Shown in pieces: positions 1 through 9,900 of a DNA stretch of 64,000 nucleotides. The notes beneath the pieces are model-generated. The model made no database searches, was not told the DNA's origin, and was given only the letters and a program-made list of their open reading frames with translations. The stretch's first letter is position 1. Each line of letters starts with the position of its first letter. The stretch spans positions 1-64,000 of the forward strand of contig NZ_JAVAMA010000008.1 in the NCBI RefSeq assembly GCF_030730875.1, in the 5' to 3' direction. Both the position numbers and the translations under genes were made by a program. Source of the stretch: Sphingomonas sp. DG1-23. GTDB lineage: Bacteria; Pseudomonadota; Alphaproteobacteria; Sphingomonadales; Sphingomonadaceae.

Positions 1-274
1 CGCCGGCGAGCATCGCCGTCGCGCCGGTCTCGCCCCATGTGAGCACGCCGATCACTGCGAGGGCGAGGCCGGCGAGAGTCGTGCCGAGAAACAAGGGCAT
101 GAACCAGGATTGCACGATCTGGACGTTGATCGCATTCATCGCCTGCGCCGCCGGACCCGGGCCCAACCGGTCGAATGCCTGCAGGATGAAGGTCGAGAAA
201 GCGAAATAGAGCCCCGCAATCAGCCCGCAGCCGATCGCGCCGAACCACAGCAAGCCGGTCACCACGCTTCCCAT
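1..274 (-). CDS. DUF1772-like integral membrane protein (3' end cut by window edge)
   Basis: Reading the minus strand from an ATG at 274 gives an uninterrupted frame running off the left edge. The protein starts MGSVVTGLLWFGAIGCGLIA and continues with a GLYFAFSTFILQAF stretch, a pattern I associate with DUF1772 (anthrone-oxygenase-like) small membrane proteins. At least two hydrophobic segments are visible in the 91 residues present. The start lies one base after the TGA of the PD40 gene, so it is the third gene of a translationally coupled minus-strand set. Family assignment is from memory of the motif; function is not known. Confidence 0.7.
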   Translation of the reverse strand, partial: MGSVVTGLLWFGAIGCGLIAGLYFAFSTFILQAFDRLGPGPAAQAMNAINVQIVQSWFMPLFLGTTLAGLALAVIGVLTWGETGATAMLAG

Positions 275-275
275 G

Positions 276-1157
276 TCATTCCCCCGCTGCAGACATGATC
301 CGATAGCGAATGCGATAGAGATCCATCCCGCCCTCTTTCCCGCGTCGCCCGGAAAAGGTCAGCCGGTCGCGGTCCGACCAATCGAGCATCGCGCCATAAT
401 TGTCCTCGCCGTTGTTGACCGATGCCGGCAGCCGGACCCCGATGTCATAGCCGTGGACGCCCGGCGCGGCATGGAACAGTTCGACCCGATCTTTGCGGAA
501 GTCCATCGCGCGGGCAAACAGGATCGTCGCGCCATCGCGCAGGAACGTGGCGTCGAACTCGTTCGCTGCGGTGTTGACGGCGCCGGGCAACCGCCTGGCC
601 GCGGCGAAACCGCCCTGGTTGCGGCGGGCGGTGTACAGGTCATGCCCGCCCGCGCGGCCGCTCCGGTCGCTCGAGAAGAGCAATGTCCGTCCGTCGGGCG
701 ACAGCATCGGCGCGAACTCGCTGCCGGCGCTGTTGATTGCGGGCCCGAGATTGGCGGCCGGGCCGAAGCCGCCTGCGGTGACCTTTACGCGATACAGGTC
801 GTCGCCGCCCGATCCGCCCGCGCGATCCGAGCAGAAATAGACGAACCGCCCGTCGGCCGAAAAGGCGGGATCGAAGTCGCGGCCGGGGCTGTTGAACGAA
901 ACCGGCCTGGCGAGGCCCCATCCGGCGGCCGAGCGACGTGAGATCCAGATATCATAGCCGCCGGGGCCGCCCGGCCGATCGCGGCTGAACCACAAGGCGG
1001 TGTCGCCGTCGGGGCTGAGCGTCAGCCGGATTTCGGCGTGGCGGGTCGACGCGATCCCCGGCGCGAACGGCTCGGCTGCACCGACGATTTCGAGTCGCGG
1101 CGACGCGCCGCTCAGGCCCAGCGCCATCAGCCATCCGAACGCGCGAGGACCGATCAT
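276..1157 (-). CDS. Secreted TolB/PD40-type beta-propeller protein
   Basis: 293 residues. The chosen ATG at 1157 overlaps the TGA of the upstream gene (ATGA, 4 bp) and opens with a signal-like stretch MIGPRAFGWLMALGLSG; a longer frame upstream is only a shadow of the neighbour. The body contains at least four PD40/WD40-like repeats of the form 'LSPDGRTLLFSSDRSGRAGG' (LSPDG, FSADG and SPDG followed by W/F-SRD/CSDR/SSDR and GG-D-L/I-Y), the hallmark of periplasmic TolB-like propellers. No TolB N-terminal domain is present, so it is not TolB itself. It probably acts in the periplasm as a binding or scaffold protein. Substrate unknown. Confidence 0.8.
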   Translation of the reverse strand: MIGPRAFGWLMALGLSGASPRLEIVGAAEPFAPGIASTRHAEIRLTLSPDGDTALWFSRDRPGGPGGYDIWISRRSAAGWGLARPVSFNSPGRDFDPAFSADGRFVYFCSDRAGGSGGDDLYRVKVTAGGFGPAANLGPAINSAGSEFAPMLSPDGRTLLFSSDRSGRAGGHDLYTARRNQGGFAAARRLPGAVNTAANEFDATFLRDGATILFARAMDFRKDRVELFHAAPGVHGYDIGVRLPASVNNGEDNYGAMLDWSDRDRLTFSGRRGKEGGMDLYRIRYRIMSAAGE

Positions 1158-2218
1158 GACCGGCGGACGAAGTCGCTGATCCAGTTGGTCTCCCAACTGG
1201 CGCCGCCATCGCCCGACATCGCCTGCTCCCAGCGCGCGCTGCGCGGGGTGATCGCCGACCAGCGCGTACGCGTCCTGACCGGCCGGGTGCCGAGCAGATC
1301 GTCGCCTTCGAACGTGCCGATGCCACCGGTGAAGCGGCCGCGCACCGGGGCCGCGAAACCGGTCGGGTCGCGGCCGTCGAGCCACCAGCTCAGCCATTCG
1401 CCGCGCGCCGGATCGAAGGTGCGCAGCCCGATCCCTTTATGCGGCCCGCCGCTGCGCTCGAAGCGATTGTCGCCGATATTGCCATGGCCGCCGAGCACCG
1501 GACGGTTGACGAAGGTTCCGGTGAAACGCTCCCACTCGCTGCTGCCGGCGAGCCGCTGCCGAAGCCGGCGATGCCGGACCGACCAGCTGCCATGGAGGAA
1601 ATCGAAGTCGCGCGGGTGGTCCGCGACGAACGGAAGCGGTGTCGCCACCGGGGCGGTGCGGGTGAAGAAATTCTCCCAGTTGATCTCCCAGGTCTTGCCG
1701 CCGTCGATCGACATCGCCTGTTCCCAATGGGGCCGCGCGCTGCGAACGTCGAGCCAGCGGAAGCGCACGGTGACCGGCGTGCCCTTGAAGATATCGGGCC
1801 CGGCAAAGACCCCGGCATCGCCGGCAAAGCCGCCGCGCACCGGCGGATCGATCCGGGTCGGGTTGCGGCCGTCGACCCACCAGATCGCCCAGCGGTCGCT
1901 TTTCGGGTCCCACGCGCGGACGGTGAGCCCGCGATAGGTGCCGCTCGGGATGTCGACCCCATTGTCGTCGATCGTGGCGAGCCCATCGAGCGCAAGCCAC
2001 AACGCGCTCTTGCCGCCGAATTCCTGCCAGTCGTGATTGTTCGCCAGCCGCTCCTTGAGGCGGCGGTGCCAGACGTCCCAATTGCCGACCAGCCAGTCCC
2101 AGTCGCGCGCGCGGGCGGCGGGATCGCTTGCCGGCGACCGCGCGAGAGCGGGCGCCGGCAGGAGCGCGCCCGTCGTCATCCCGGCGATCAGCCGCCGCCG
2201 CGTAACCAGCATTTTCAT
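1154..2218 (-). CDS. Secreted protein with two tandem copies of a DUF1579-like domain
   Basis: 354 residues from ATG 2218, which has a GAGGTGG Shine-Dalgarno just upstream; a second Met two codons later (2212) is possible. An N-terminal Arg-rich, hydrophobic leader (VTRRRLIAGMTTGALL, ending ALARS) looks like a Sec/Tat signal. The mature part is an internal duplication: each half has a W-x-V-x-H-RRL-x-x-RLA motif, a W-x-x-WW-x-DGR motif, and ends with H/RWEQAMS followed by DGG-x-(T/S)WE-x-NW. A single-domain relative is encoded at 36235-36711. Lipocalin-like beta-barrel binding is a guess from the domain type; the ligand is unknown. It heads a three-gene operon and faces a divergent LysR regulator. 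Confidence 0.75.
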   Translation of the reverse strand: MKMLVTRRRLIAGMTTGALLPAPALARSPASDPAARARDWDWLVGNWDVWHRRLKERLANNHDWQEFGGKSALWLALDGLATIDDNGVDIPSGTYRGLTVRAWDPKSDRWAIWWVDGRNPTRIDPPVRGGFAGDAGVFAGPDIFKGTPVTVRFRWLDVRSARPHWEQAMSIDGGKTWEINWENFFTRTAPVATPLPFVADHPRDFDFLHGSWSVRHRRLRQRLAGSSEWERFTGTFVNRPVLGGHGNIGDNRFERSGGPHKGIGLRTFDPARGEWLSWWLDGRDPTGFAAPVRGRFTGGIGTFEGDDLLGTRPVRTRTRWSAITPRSARWEQAMSGDGGASWETNWISDFVRRS

Positions 2219-2308
2219 CCGCCACCTCGCCACGTTGGTAGCTGCAGAAAATCGCGTGCGGATGGTTTTGGCTATGCGAAGCTTGGGGCAGGAGGCTAAG
2301 TCATATTT

Positions 2309-3232
2309 ATGCTCGACCGGCCGCTTCCGTCGCTCGCCGCCATTCGCGCCTTCGAGGCCGCGGCGCGGCACGGCAGCTTCACCCGGGCGGGCACCGAGCT
2401 CGGCACCTCCTCGGCGTCGGTCAGCTACCATGTCCGCCAGCTCGAGGCGCAATTGGGCGTCACCTTGTTCCGGCGCCACCCGCACCGCGTCGAATTGAGC
2501 GAGGCGGGCGCGCTGATCGCCGCCGAGGCGGAAAAGGCATTCGCGGGACTTCGCGCCAGCTTTGCGCGCGCGGTCGAGATCGACGCGAACCGGCTGTCGC
2601 TGACGGCCTTGCCGACCTTCGGGACGAGCTGGCTGGCGCCGCGGCTCGGTCGCTTTCGGGCGCTGCATCCCGACATCCAGGTTCAGCTCGATGTCTCGGA
2701 TGCCGCCGAGGATCTCACCGAGGGGCGCTTCGACCTCGCGATCCGCAACGGCGATGGCGGCTGGCCGGGGCTGCGCACGATCGAATTGTTCCCCAGCGTC
2801 TTCATGCCTCTGTGCGTGCCCGAGTTGAAGTCGGCGACTGCGGGGATCGAGGATCCGCGGACGCCGCTCGCAGTGCCTCTGCTCGGCCGGCCGGACTGGT
2901 GGGCGCTCTGGTACCGCGCGCTCGGCCAGCAAGAGGGCCCGCCGCCCACGCGCTTCGGCACCAGCCTCGCCACCGAATATCTCGACGTCGCGGCGGCACT
3001 CGCCGGGCATGGCGTCGTCATCGCCTCGCCGATCCTGTTCGGCGGCGAGATCGATGCCGGCCGGCTGGTGCCGGCGCACGATCGGGTAGTGCCTGCGGGC
3101 CGCTCCTTCTGGCTCGCTTACCCCGTCGCGCGCCGACAGAGCCGCAAGATCGGGCTGTTCCGCGACTGGCTCTGCGCCGAAGCTGCCGCGGCGCGCGCGG
3201 CGGCTGCGCGCTTTATCGAGGGAGGTGGGTGA
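2309..3232 (+). CDS. LysR-family transcriptional regulator (GcvA-like)
   Basis: 307 residues, normal for LysR. Residues 7-65 hold the winged HTH (AIRAFEAAARHGSFTRAG ... SSASVSYHVRQLEAQLGVTLFRR), followed by a substrate-binding domain with GcvA-type features (RFDLAIRNGDG, WYRAL). The ATG at 2309 is preceded by AGGAGG at 2290-2295, rather far away. It is divergent from the two-domain secreted protein gene, with about 90 bp between the starts, the usual arrangement for a LysR acting on its neighbour. It overlaps the following DUF2007 gene by one base (TGATG). The inducer cannot be read from sequence. Confidence 0.92.
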   Translation: MLDRPLPSLAAIRAFEAAARHGSFTRAGTELGTSSASVSYHVRQLEAQLGVTLFRRHPHRVELSEAGALIAAEAEKAFAGLRASFARAVEIDANRLSLTALPTFGTSWLAPRLGRFRALHPDIQVQLDVSDAAEDLTEGRFDLAIRNGDGGWPGLRTIELFPSVFMPLCVPELKSATAGIEDPRTPLAVPLLGRPDWWALWYRALGQQEGPPPTRFGTSLATEYLDVAAALAGHGVVIASPILFGGEIDAGRLVPAHDRVVPAGRSFWLAYPVARRQSRKIGLFRDWLCAEAAAARAAAARFIEGGG

Positions 3233-3435
3233 TGGCGCTGGTGGAACTCGGGCGCTTCGATCGGCAGGAGGCCTATATCGTCCAGACCCGCCTCGAGACC
3301 GAAGGGATCATGAGCTTCGTCTTCGATGCGGGGACGAGCATCGCCGACGGCAGCTGGCTGCTCATCCCCGTCCGCGTGATGGTCGACGACGAGGATGTCG
3401 AGACGGCGCGCGCCGCGCTCGAAGCCTCGGGCTAA
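3232..3435 (+). CDS. DUF2007-type small protein
   Basis: 67 residues. MALVELGRFDRQEAYIVQTR and the following R-LE-x-EGI, then PVRVMVDDEDVE, match the ferredoxin-like fold DUF2007, described as a putative signal-transducing domain. It is translationally coupled to the LysR gene through TGATG. Its stop overlaps the stop of the convergent GH2 gene: TAA and, on the other strand, TAG share 3432-3435. No catalytic residues are evident. Confidence 0.8.
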   Translation: MALVELGRFDRQEAYIVQTRLETEGIMSFVFDAGTSIADGSWLLIPVRVMVDDEDVETARAALEASG

Positions 3436-6400
3436 CGCGCCGGGCCGTGGAAATCGGCCTCGACGATGCCGAGCCGCCAGCCCGGCGGGACCGCGTCTGC
3501 GCCGGTATCGCCCGCTTTCCGCGAGGTATCGAGCTCGACAACCTTGCCGAAGGCGTCGCGGTCCTCGACCGGGCCGATCTGGGTGATCCGTAGCACGGCG
3601 CCCGTCACAGGGGCGAAGCGGAGGTTGGCGTACCCCAGCTGCCGTTCGGTTTCACCCTCCCAGATCGGCTTGCCGTCGAGCGTGATCCGCAGCCGAGAGC
3701 TGCGCGAGCGCCAGCCGACGAGCTTGAGGTCGATCTCGCTGAGCGTAGCGGGCGCGGCGAAGCGATATTCGATCCACGCGGTTTCGGGGCGGCCGTCGCT
3801 GGTCCAGCGCGACAGCTCGTTGTCGTCGGTGCTGTTCGCCGCTTCGCGCTGGTTCGAGCCCGCGGCGATCGACGCCGGAACCGCGGTCGAACGGCTCGGC
3901 CTGAACGAAGCACCCGCCGGCGTGGGTCCGCGGGCGAGCAATCCGGGCTGGTGATCTTCGGGGAAATCGGGCGAGAGCCCGCCGGCCGGCGGCTTCACGC
4001 GAACCGTGGGAATGGTCAGCGTCGCGCCTTTGAGACCCGCCGCGCGCGCGGTGACCCGCACGGTCCCGCTTTGCGTCCCGGCGCGGAGCAGCACGCGGTT
4101 CACGCCGGCTTCGACCGGCAAGGTTTGCGAGAGGATATAATTGTCCTCTTCGCGCGCGGTGCCGGCATAATGCGTGGTCTGATCGGCGCCGGCGGGTTTG
4201 ACCGGCTCGGCGGGCCCGGTGGCGACGTCCGACCGCTGGCGGCCCGACGAGTCGCCTTGCGCGATGCCGCCGCGCCATTCGGCCGGCCCGTCGAGCGTGA
4301 ACTGCACCTCGTCATTGGCGGTCGGCACCCGCCGCCCCTTCGCGTCGACCACCTCGACATCGACCAGCGCGATATCGGCGCCGTCCGTCACGAAGCCGCG
4401 CGGCGAGACATGGGGCGTCAATCGCAGCGCGACCGGGGCGCCGACGGTCTCGAGGCGATGTTCGGAGGTCCGCCCGTCTGCATGCGTCGTCACCGCCCGA
4501 AGCGTCCCCGGCGCCCAGGCCACTTGCTTCCAGGCGAACAGGAAGCCGCTGCTCCGCGCGCCCTTGCCGAGCGAGCGGCCATTGACGAACAGTTCGACGC
4601 TCGCGCCGTTCGAGACCACGGTCACGTCCTTGCGCGTGCCCGGCGCATAGTTCCAATGCCCGATGATGTGCGTTGCCGGGGTGACGCTGTCGACCCAGTC
4701 GCTCCACATCACCTTGTGCGCGAAATACCCCTCTTTCGGCAGCCGCACCGCGTCGACTTCGCCCGAGCGGCGATAATTATTGTCGCCGCGATAATGGGTG
4801 TTCGAATCCGAGAAGACGATGTTGACCCCGCCTGCGCTCACCCGCTTTCCGGTGCCCGGCCGCACCCGATAATAGTCCCACCAGCGCCGGACGTCCTCGA
4901 TCGCGTGGCTGTCCTGGTTGCGGTTGTAATCGGGCGAATCCGCGTGGAAGGGCGGAGTCAGCGCATCCTGATAGAGCCGCGCGCCCTCGTCGCGCGAATA
5001 TTCCATTGCCCAGACCGGCTTGCCGGCACTCTTGTTGATGTAGAGCATCTCGCCGCCATATTCGGCGGTCTTGCTGTCGAGCATCTCGCGCGATCCGATC
5101 GCGCGGCCGCCATGCGGATCGAAGCGGTCGCGGATCGCCTTCAACTCGGCCATGTGCGCTTCGCTGATATTCTCGTTGCCGCCCTCGTAGAACAGGATCG
5201 ACGGGTTGTTGCGGTTGTAGACGATCGCCGCCTGCATCGCCTCCTTGCGCTGCTCCCAGCGGCGACCGGTCACGTCGCTCTCGGCGTCGCCGGCGGGCAT
5301 CGCCTGGAGCAGGCCGACCCGGTCGGCCGATGCGACGTCCTGCTTCGAAGGGGCGATGTGCATCCAGCGCACGAGGTTGCCCCCGCTTTCGACCATCAGC
5401 GCGTTCGAGAAGTCGCTGAGCCAGGGCGGGATCGACACCCCGACCGCCGGCCATTCGTTCGAGGTGCGCTGGGCATAGCCGTGCATCTGGATCACGCGGC
5501 CGTTGAGCGTCACCATGCCGTCGGCGAATCCGGTCTGGCGAAAGCCGGTGCGGGTATCGACGCTGTCGATCACCTTGCCCTTCTCGGTCAGGATCGTGGT
5601 GACGGTATAGAGATAGCCATAGCCCCAGCTCCAGAAATGGAGCCCCTGCGTGGTGCCCGCGGCGGTGAGCAGCCGCGTTTCGCCCGGCGCCAGCGTCGTG
5701 CTGCCGCCGTCGAGCCGGCGTACGACGCGGCCGTCGCGGTCGCGGATCTCGACGCGATAGCCGATCTCGCGCGGTGCGGCGCCGTCGTTGCGGATCTCGG
5801 TCTGGGCATGGATGGTCGCGGCGCGGCGTGCGAGATCGAATCGGTCGGCCCAGACATATTGGCCGCTGGTCCCCAACCCGGGCTGGAGCGGCAGGGTCTG
5901 ATGGACAGGCCCGGTCAGGTGCAGCCGCACGTTGCGCGTGATGCCGCCGTAATTGACGTTGAAATTGTCATTGTTCCACTGGAAGCCGCTGCCGCTCGCG
6001 CGCTCCTTATACTTCCAGTCATTGTCGACGCGCACCGCGATCAGGTTCTCGCCGGGCTCCAGCACCGCGCTGATGTCCGCGCCGAACGCGCTCACGCCGT
6101 TCTCGGACAAGGCCACCGATCGCCCGTTGACCCATATTTCAGCCGCCTGCCGCACGCCTTCGAACTCGAGAAATGCGCGTCCGCCCTCGGGCCGGGCCGG
6201 CAAGACGATGCGCTTGCGGTACCAGATGATGCCCGTCGACAGCTTCTTGATGTCGCGCGCGAACGCTTCCTTCTCGTTGAAGGCGTGCGGCAGCGTCACG
6301 TCGCGCCATCCGCGATCGTCAAAGTCTTGCTGTGCCGCGCCCGCCTGCTCGCCGGTCGCCATGCGCCAGCCCGGGTTGAGGTTCCAGGTAGTGCGCGGGG

Positions 6401-6491
6401 AAGCGACCGCAGTGGATGCGTCCTGCGCGATGGCGGGGCTGGCCATTCCTGCGACCAGCGCGGCAGCGAGCCGGATCAGACCTTCTCTCAA
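3432..6491 (-). CDS. Secreted glycoside hydrolase family 2 enzyme (beta-galactosidase-like)
   Basis: 1019 residues with a Sec signal (MREGLIRLAAALVAGMASPA, cleavage near AIA-QD). Order: GH2 sugar-binding jelly roll (about 35-195; DRGWRDVTLPHAFNEKEAF, WYRK, EIWVNG, GGITRNV), immunoglobulin-like sandwich (about 215-330), TIM barrel (about 340-640) with the acid/base motif GNEN and a probable nucleophile Glu in VWAMEYSRDEG, then further Ig-like domains (DUF4982-like) and a C-terminal F5/8-type galactose-binding module. It should cleave a glycan or glycoside in the periplasm or outside the cell; the sugar cannot be assigned. It is divergent from the TonB receptor gene, suggesting joint uptake and digestion of one substrate. 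It converges with the DUF2007 gene with a 4-bp overlap. Confidence 0.9.
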   Translation of the reverse strand: MREGLIRLAAALVAGMASPAIAQDASTAVASPRTTWNLNPGWRMATGEQAGAAQQDFDDRGWRDVTLPHAFNEKEAFARDIKKLSTGIIWYRKRIVLPARPEGGRAFLEFEGVRQAAEIWVNGRSVALSENGVSAFGADISAVLEPGENLIAVRVDNDWKYKERASGSGFQWNNDNFNVNYGGITRNVRLHLTGPVHQTLPLQPGLGTSGQYVWADRFDLARRAATIHAQTEIRNDGAAPREIGYRVEIRDRDGRVVRRLDGGSTTLAPGETRLLTAAGTTQGLHFWSWGYGYLYTVTTILTEKGKVIDSVDTRTGFRQTGFADGMVTLNGRVIQMHGYAQRTSNEWPAVGVSIPPWLSDFSNALMVESGGNLVRWMHIAPSKQDVASADRVGLLQAMPAGDAESDVTGRRWEQRKEAMQAAIVYNRNNPSILFYEGGNENISEAHMAELKAIRDRFDPHGGRAIGSREMLDSKTAEYGGEMLYINKSAGKPVWAMEYSRDEGARLYQDALTPPFHADSPDYNRNQDSHAIEDVRRWWDYYRVRPGTGKRVSAGGVNIVFSDSNTHYRGDNNYRRSGEVDAVRLPKEGYFAHKVMWSDWVDSVTPATHIIGHWNYAPGTRKDVTVVSNGASVELFVNGRSLGKGARSSGFLFAWKQVAWAPGTLRAVTTHADGRTSEHRLETVGAPVALRLTPHVSPRGFVTDGADIALVDVEVVDAKGRRVPTANDEVQFTLDGPAEWRGGIAQGDSSGRQRSDVATGPAEPVKPAGADQTTHYAGTAREEDNYILSQTLPVEAGVNRVLLRAGTQSGTVRVTARAAGLKGATLTIPTVRVKPPAGGLSPDFPEDHQPGLLARGPTPAGASFRPSRSTAVPASIAAGSNQREAANSTDDNELSRWTSDGRPETAWIEYRFAAPATLSEIDLKLVGWRSRSSRLRITLDGKPIWEGETERQLGYANLRFAPVTGAVLRITQIGPVEDRDAFGKVVELDTSRKAGDTGADAVPPGWRLGIVEADFHGPAR

Positions 6492-6557
6492 CCAAACCTC
6501 CCAATATCGGGGCGAGTTCTCACATCGGGTCTTTCACGACATGTTCCACATTTTGAT

Positions 6558-6574
6558 ATATGCCTATGACATAT
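6558..6574. promoter_or_regulatory. Operator-like palindrome ATATG-N7-CATAT
   Basis: An inner TATG-A-CATA palindrome (6565-6573) shares its right arm with an outer ATATG...CATAT pair. It lies between a TTGATA (6553-6558) and a TATAAT (6579-6584) on the plus strand. On the minus strand it lies just downstream of a TTGACC (6590-6585), about 70-95 bp before the GH2 start. This is a typical position for a repressor site, but the cognate regulator is not in the window. Confidence 0.4.
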
Positions 6575-6810
6575 GGACTATAATGGTCAAGCCATTCCCA
6601 AGCATTCTTTATATTGGCCTTACCACCGCGCGCCGTAACAGTCCTGATTCCGAGTTTGGCATCGATACTGCGCGCAGTGACTGGCTCCCGCACTGCCATT
6701 TTTTGCTGCGGTGCAGCGGGGGGTACCGCTGATTCTTCTCGATTACCCTTGGTCTGACAAATGGGTTGCGCCGCTCAAAAAAGCTGATAATTCTAAAAGC
6801 TGAATATACG

Positions 6811-6825
6811 TCTCATATTGTGAGA
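6811..6825. promoter_or_regulatory. Inverted repeat TCTCA-N5-TGAGA upstream of the TonB receptor
   Basis: Perfect 5-bp arms separated by TATTG, centred about 124 bp before the receptor start codon. It is not followed by a T-run, so it is more operator-like than terminator-like. It could also be a 5'-UTR hairpin. Assignment is tentative. Confidence 0.35.
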
Positions 6826-6941
6826 GAATTGGGGAAACGCCCCACTCTCACGTCAGAGTGTCCGTGGCGGGAGAAGACAGGAAAACCTGGACCCGCCCCG
6901 GACGAGTGCGTGCACGAACACGGTTGGGAGAGGGGAAAATC

Positions 6942-9900
6942 ATGCATAATCGCTCGACGTCGCGCGTCCGGATCGGGGCCACCGCCTCGTGGATGGTATT
7001 GGGGCTGCTGCTCGCCTGTGGCGGCGAGGCAATGGCGCAGACGGCACCCGAAAATGCGCAGGCTGCATCCGACGGTCAGCAGGCTGCGGGCGTCGGCGAC
7101 GACGACCAGTCAGACGCGATCATCGTCGTCGGTTCGCGCGCCAGCCAGCAATCGGCGATCGGGCGCAAGAAGAATGCGCGGACCGCGACCGACTCGATCG
7201 TCGCCGACGATATCGGCTCCTTCCCCGATCGAAACGTCAACGAAGCGATCTCGCGCATTCCGGGCGTCGCGCTGAGCCGCAACGAGTTTGGCGAGGGCGA
7301 CAGCGTCGCGGTGCGCGGCAACGGTCCCGATCTGACTCGCGTCGAGCTGGACGGGATCGGCGTCCAGGCGACCAATTCGCTGGCGATCGACGGCGGCAGC
7401 AGCCGCGGCGCCGATCTGCGCGAGCTGCCCGCCGAGATGATCAAGAGCGTCGACGTGGTCAAGGGCTCGACCGCCGACATGACCGAGGGCTCGCTGGGCG
7501 GCAGCGTCCAGATCAAGACGCGCACCGGGCTCGATTTCGCCAAGCCTTATTTCTCGCTGCGGGCGGGCGCGCAGCAGAATTCGCTGGGCCGCGACTGGAC
7601 TCCCGATTTCAACGGCGTCGCCGCCAGCAAGTTCTTCGGCGACCGGCTCGGGGTGATCGTCAGCGGCAATTATTCCAAGATCCAGAATAACGGCCATGGC
7701 TTCGAGACGACCACCAGCAACAATCGCGGCTATGCGCGCCTGTTCGACTTCGACCAGTCGGCCGAGAAGACCTTCGCCTTCAACCCCGCGACGGTCGGCA
7801 CCGACGCTGCCGACGTCGAGTTCGCCAACAGCACCGCGCCCGACGGCTCGAGGCTCACGCCGCGCGAGCTGATCACGCTCTCGGCCGGCGCCACCAGCAA
7901 GGCGCAGTGTCTCCAGCTCTTTCCGCATCTGCCGGTCGGCGCCGCGGCCAACGCGAAGTCGCAGCGCATCCTCGAGCAGCAGACCTGCCTCAACCAGTGG
8001 AACGACTATACGCCGTCGCTGATCCGCAACTTCATGAACACCCAGACCGACGAGCGCTATTCGTTCGACGGGCGGCTCGATTATCGCTTCAGCGACCAGT
8101 TCACGGTCTTCGCCAAGGGCACGATCGCCAACCGCAAGGTGCACGACCAGAATCGCAGCCGCAATCCGGTGACCCTGTTCAACCAGAACGTCAACGGCAC
8201 CTTCGACATCCCCACCGCGAACACCAATCCGCGGTCGCGCACCGTCTCGCCGAACGCCCCGGCGGGCTATTATCTGTTCGACCCCAGCTACGGCATCAAC
8301 AATGTCGGCAACAATGCCGTGCTGGGCAACGTCCTAAACGTGATCCCGGGCAGCGTCGTGGTCGACGATGCGCACAACGTCACCGGGATGACGTTGACCA
8401 ACAATTCGGTGAGCATCGACCAGATCGAGAACCGCATCGACACCAAGACCAAATATGCGCAGGTCGGTGCCGAATATCGCGGCGAGCGCCTGCTGGTCGA
8501 GGCGATGGCCGGGCTGACCACGGCGGAGACGACGCGCGGCGACATGCGGACCTCGCGTTCCTACGCCTATGGCGATGCGACGCTGACGCTCCAGCCCAAC
8601 GGGCTGTGGGACATCGACTTGCCGAGCGACTATGACGAGACCAACCCGGCGAACTTCGTCCAGCTGCGGCCGGCAACCTGCGTCTCGGGCGGGAGCAATC
8701 CCGCGACCTGCACCGGCCAGAACGCGGTGGCCGCGGGCCCCAACGGGCCGGCGACGCCGGCCTATCTCGTGTCGCAGATGCCGCTGACCACGCCCAGCTA
8801 CGCCATCCAATATTCGCCGCGCATCGGCGAATCGACCGAGAAGATCGCCAAGCTCGACCTGACCTATGACACCAGGGACGCGCTGCCGTTCATCACCCGC
8901 TTCAAGGTCGGCGCGATGTATCGCGACAACGACATCAAGCGCTGGGGCGCCGGCGGCTATGTCGCCAGGCCGCAGGTCGGGGTCTTCGGCCAGCCGGGCT
9001 ATGTTCCCGCGGTCGTCGTGCCGATCGCGCAGGTTCGCGGCACGCTGCGCGCGTGCGAACCCACCGCGGGATCGGCGGCGGCGGGCGGGCTCTCGTGCAA
9101 CTATGGTTTCGTCCCCAGCACCAATCCTTCGAATATCCGTTCGGGCGTCGACACGCTGACCCGGCAGGAACTGCTCGACCTGTTCACGCGAACGCTCGAG
9201 AAGAGCGATTCGGCCTATTTCGGCGACGTGCCGAACCGGGGCAATTTGCCGCCGGCATGGCAAGGCATCCGCACCGACGAACTGTTCGCTGCGCTCGGCG
9301 CGTCGGACTTCATGAACTTCGATTGCATGAAGCAGTGCATGGGCAGCGACGGGGAGATGCACGACCAGCCCGTCACCCGTGCGAACGAGACGATCAAGAA
9401 CATCTACGGTATGTTCGAGTTCGAGCAGCGTCTGCCGCTCGGCCTGCTGTTCAACGGCAATGTCGGCCTGCGCGGCGTTTTCAGAAGCGTCAAATCGACC
9501 GGCCTGCAGACGATCTCGACGATCCGGACGACCGGCACCTTCAATCCCGCCGATCCCAACAATGCCGGCGGCATCGCCACCTATACCTACAGCCAGAACA
9601 TCGACTTCAAGAGCAGCACGACCGACTGGCTGCCCAGCGTCAACCTCAACCTGTGGGCATTCGACGAGAAGCTCGTCCTGCGCCTCTACGGCGGCAAGAC
9701 GGTGGCCGCGCCGAACATCAACAATCTGATCCCCGGCGGCACCTGCATCATCGACCAGCGTGTCGATCTCACCGCGGACGACGACGATTATGGCTGCAGC
9801 GGGCGCGTCGGCAATCCGGCGCTCTCGCCGTTCAAGGCGTGGAGCTACAATGCCAGCCTCGAATGGTATCCGAATGCCGACACGATGTTCTCGGCGACCT

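Larger units (their letters stand above)
6492..6941. promoter_or_regulatory. 450-bp AT-richer divergent control region between GH2 and TonB receptor
   Basis: There is no convincing gene here. The region is clearly AT-richer than its surroundings and separates two divergent genes that probably serve the same sugar. It contains a palindrome near 6558-6574, a TATAAT at 6579-6584, and an inverted repeat at 6811-6825. The receptor start at 6942 has a strong purine-rich Shine-Dalgarno (GGGAGAGGGGA). Promoter boundaries cannot be fixed from sequence alone. Confidence 0.6.

Noticed and set aside
3951-6569. Long plus-strand frame opposite the GH2 gene
   Set aside because: Shadow frame without domains. 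The GH2 protein on the minus strand is fully supported.
6811-6825. Transcription terminator between GH2 and the receptor gene
   Set aside because: The hairpin has only 5-bp arms and no T-run, and lies in a divergent promoter region. An operator or leader hairpin is more likely.
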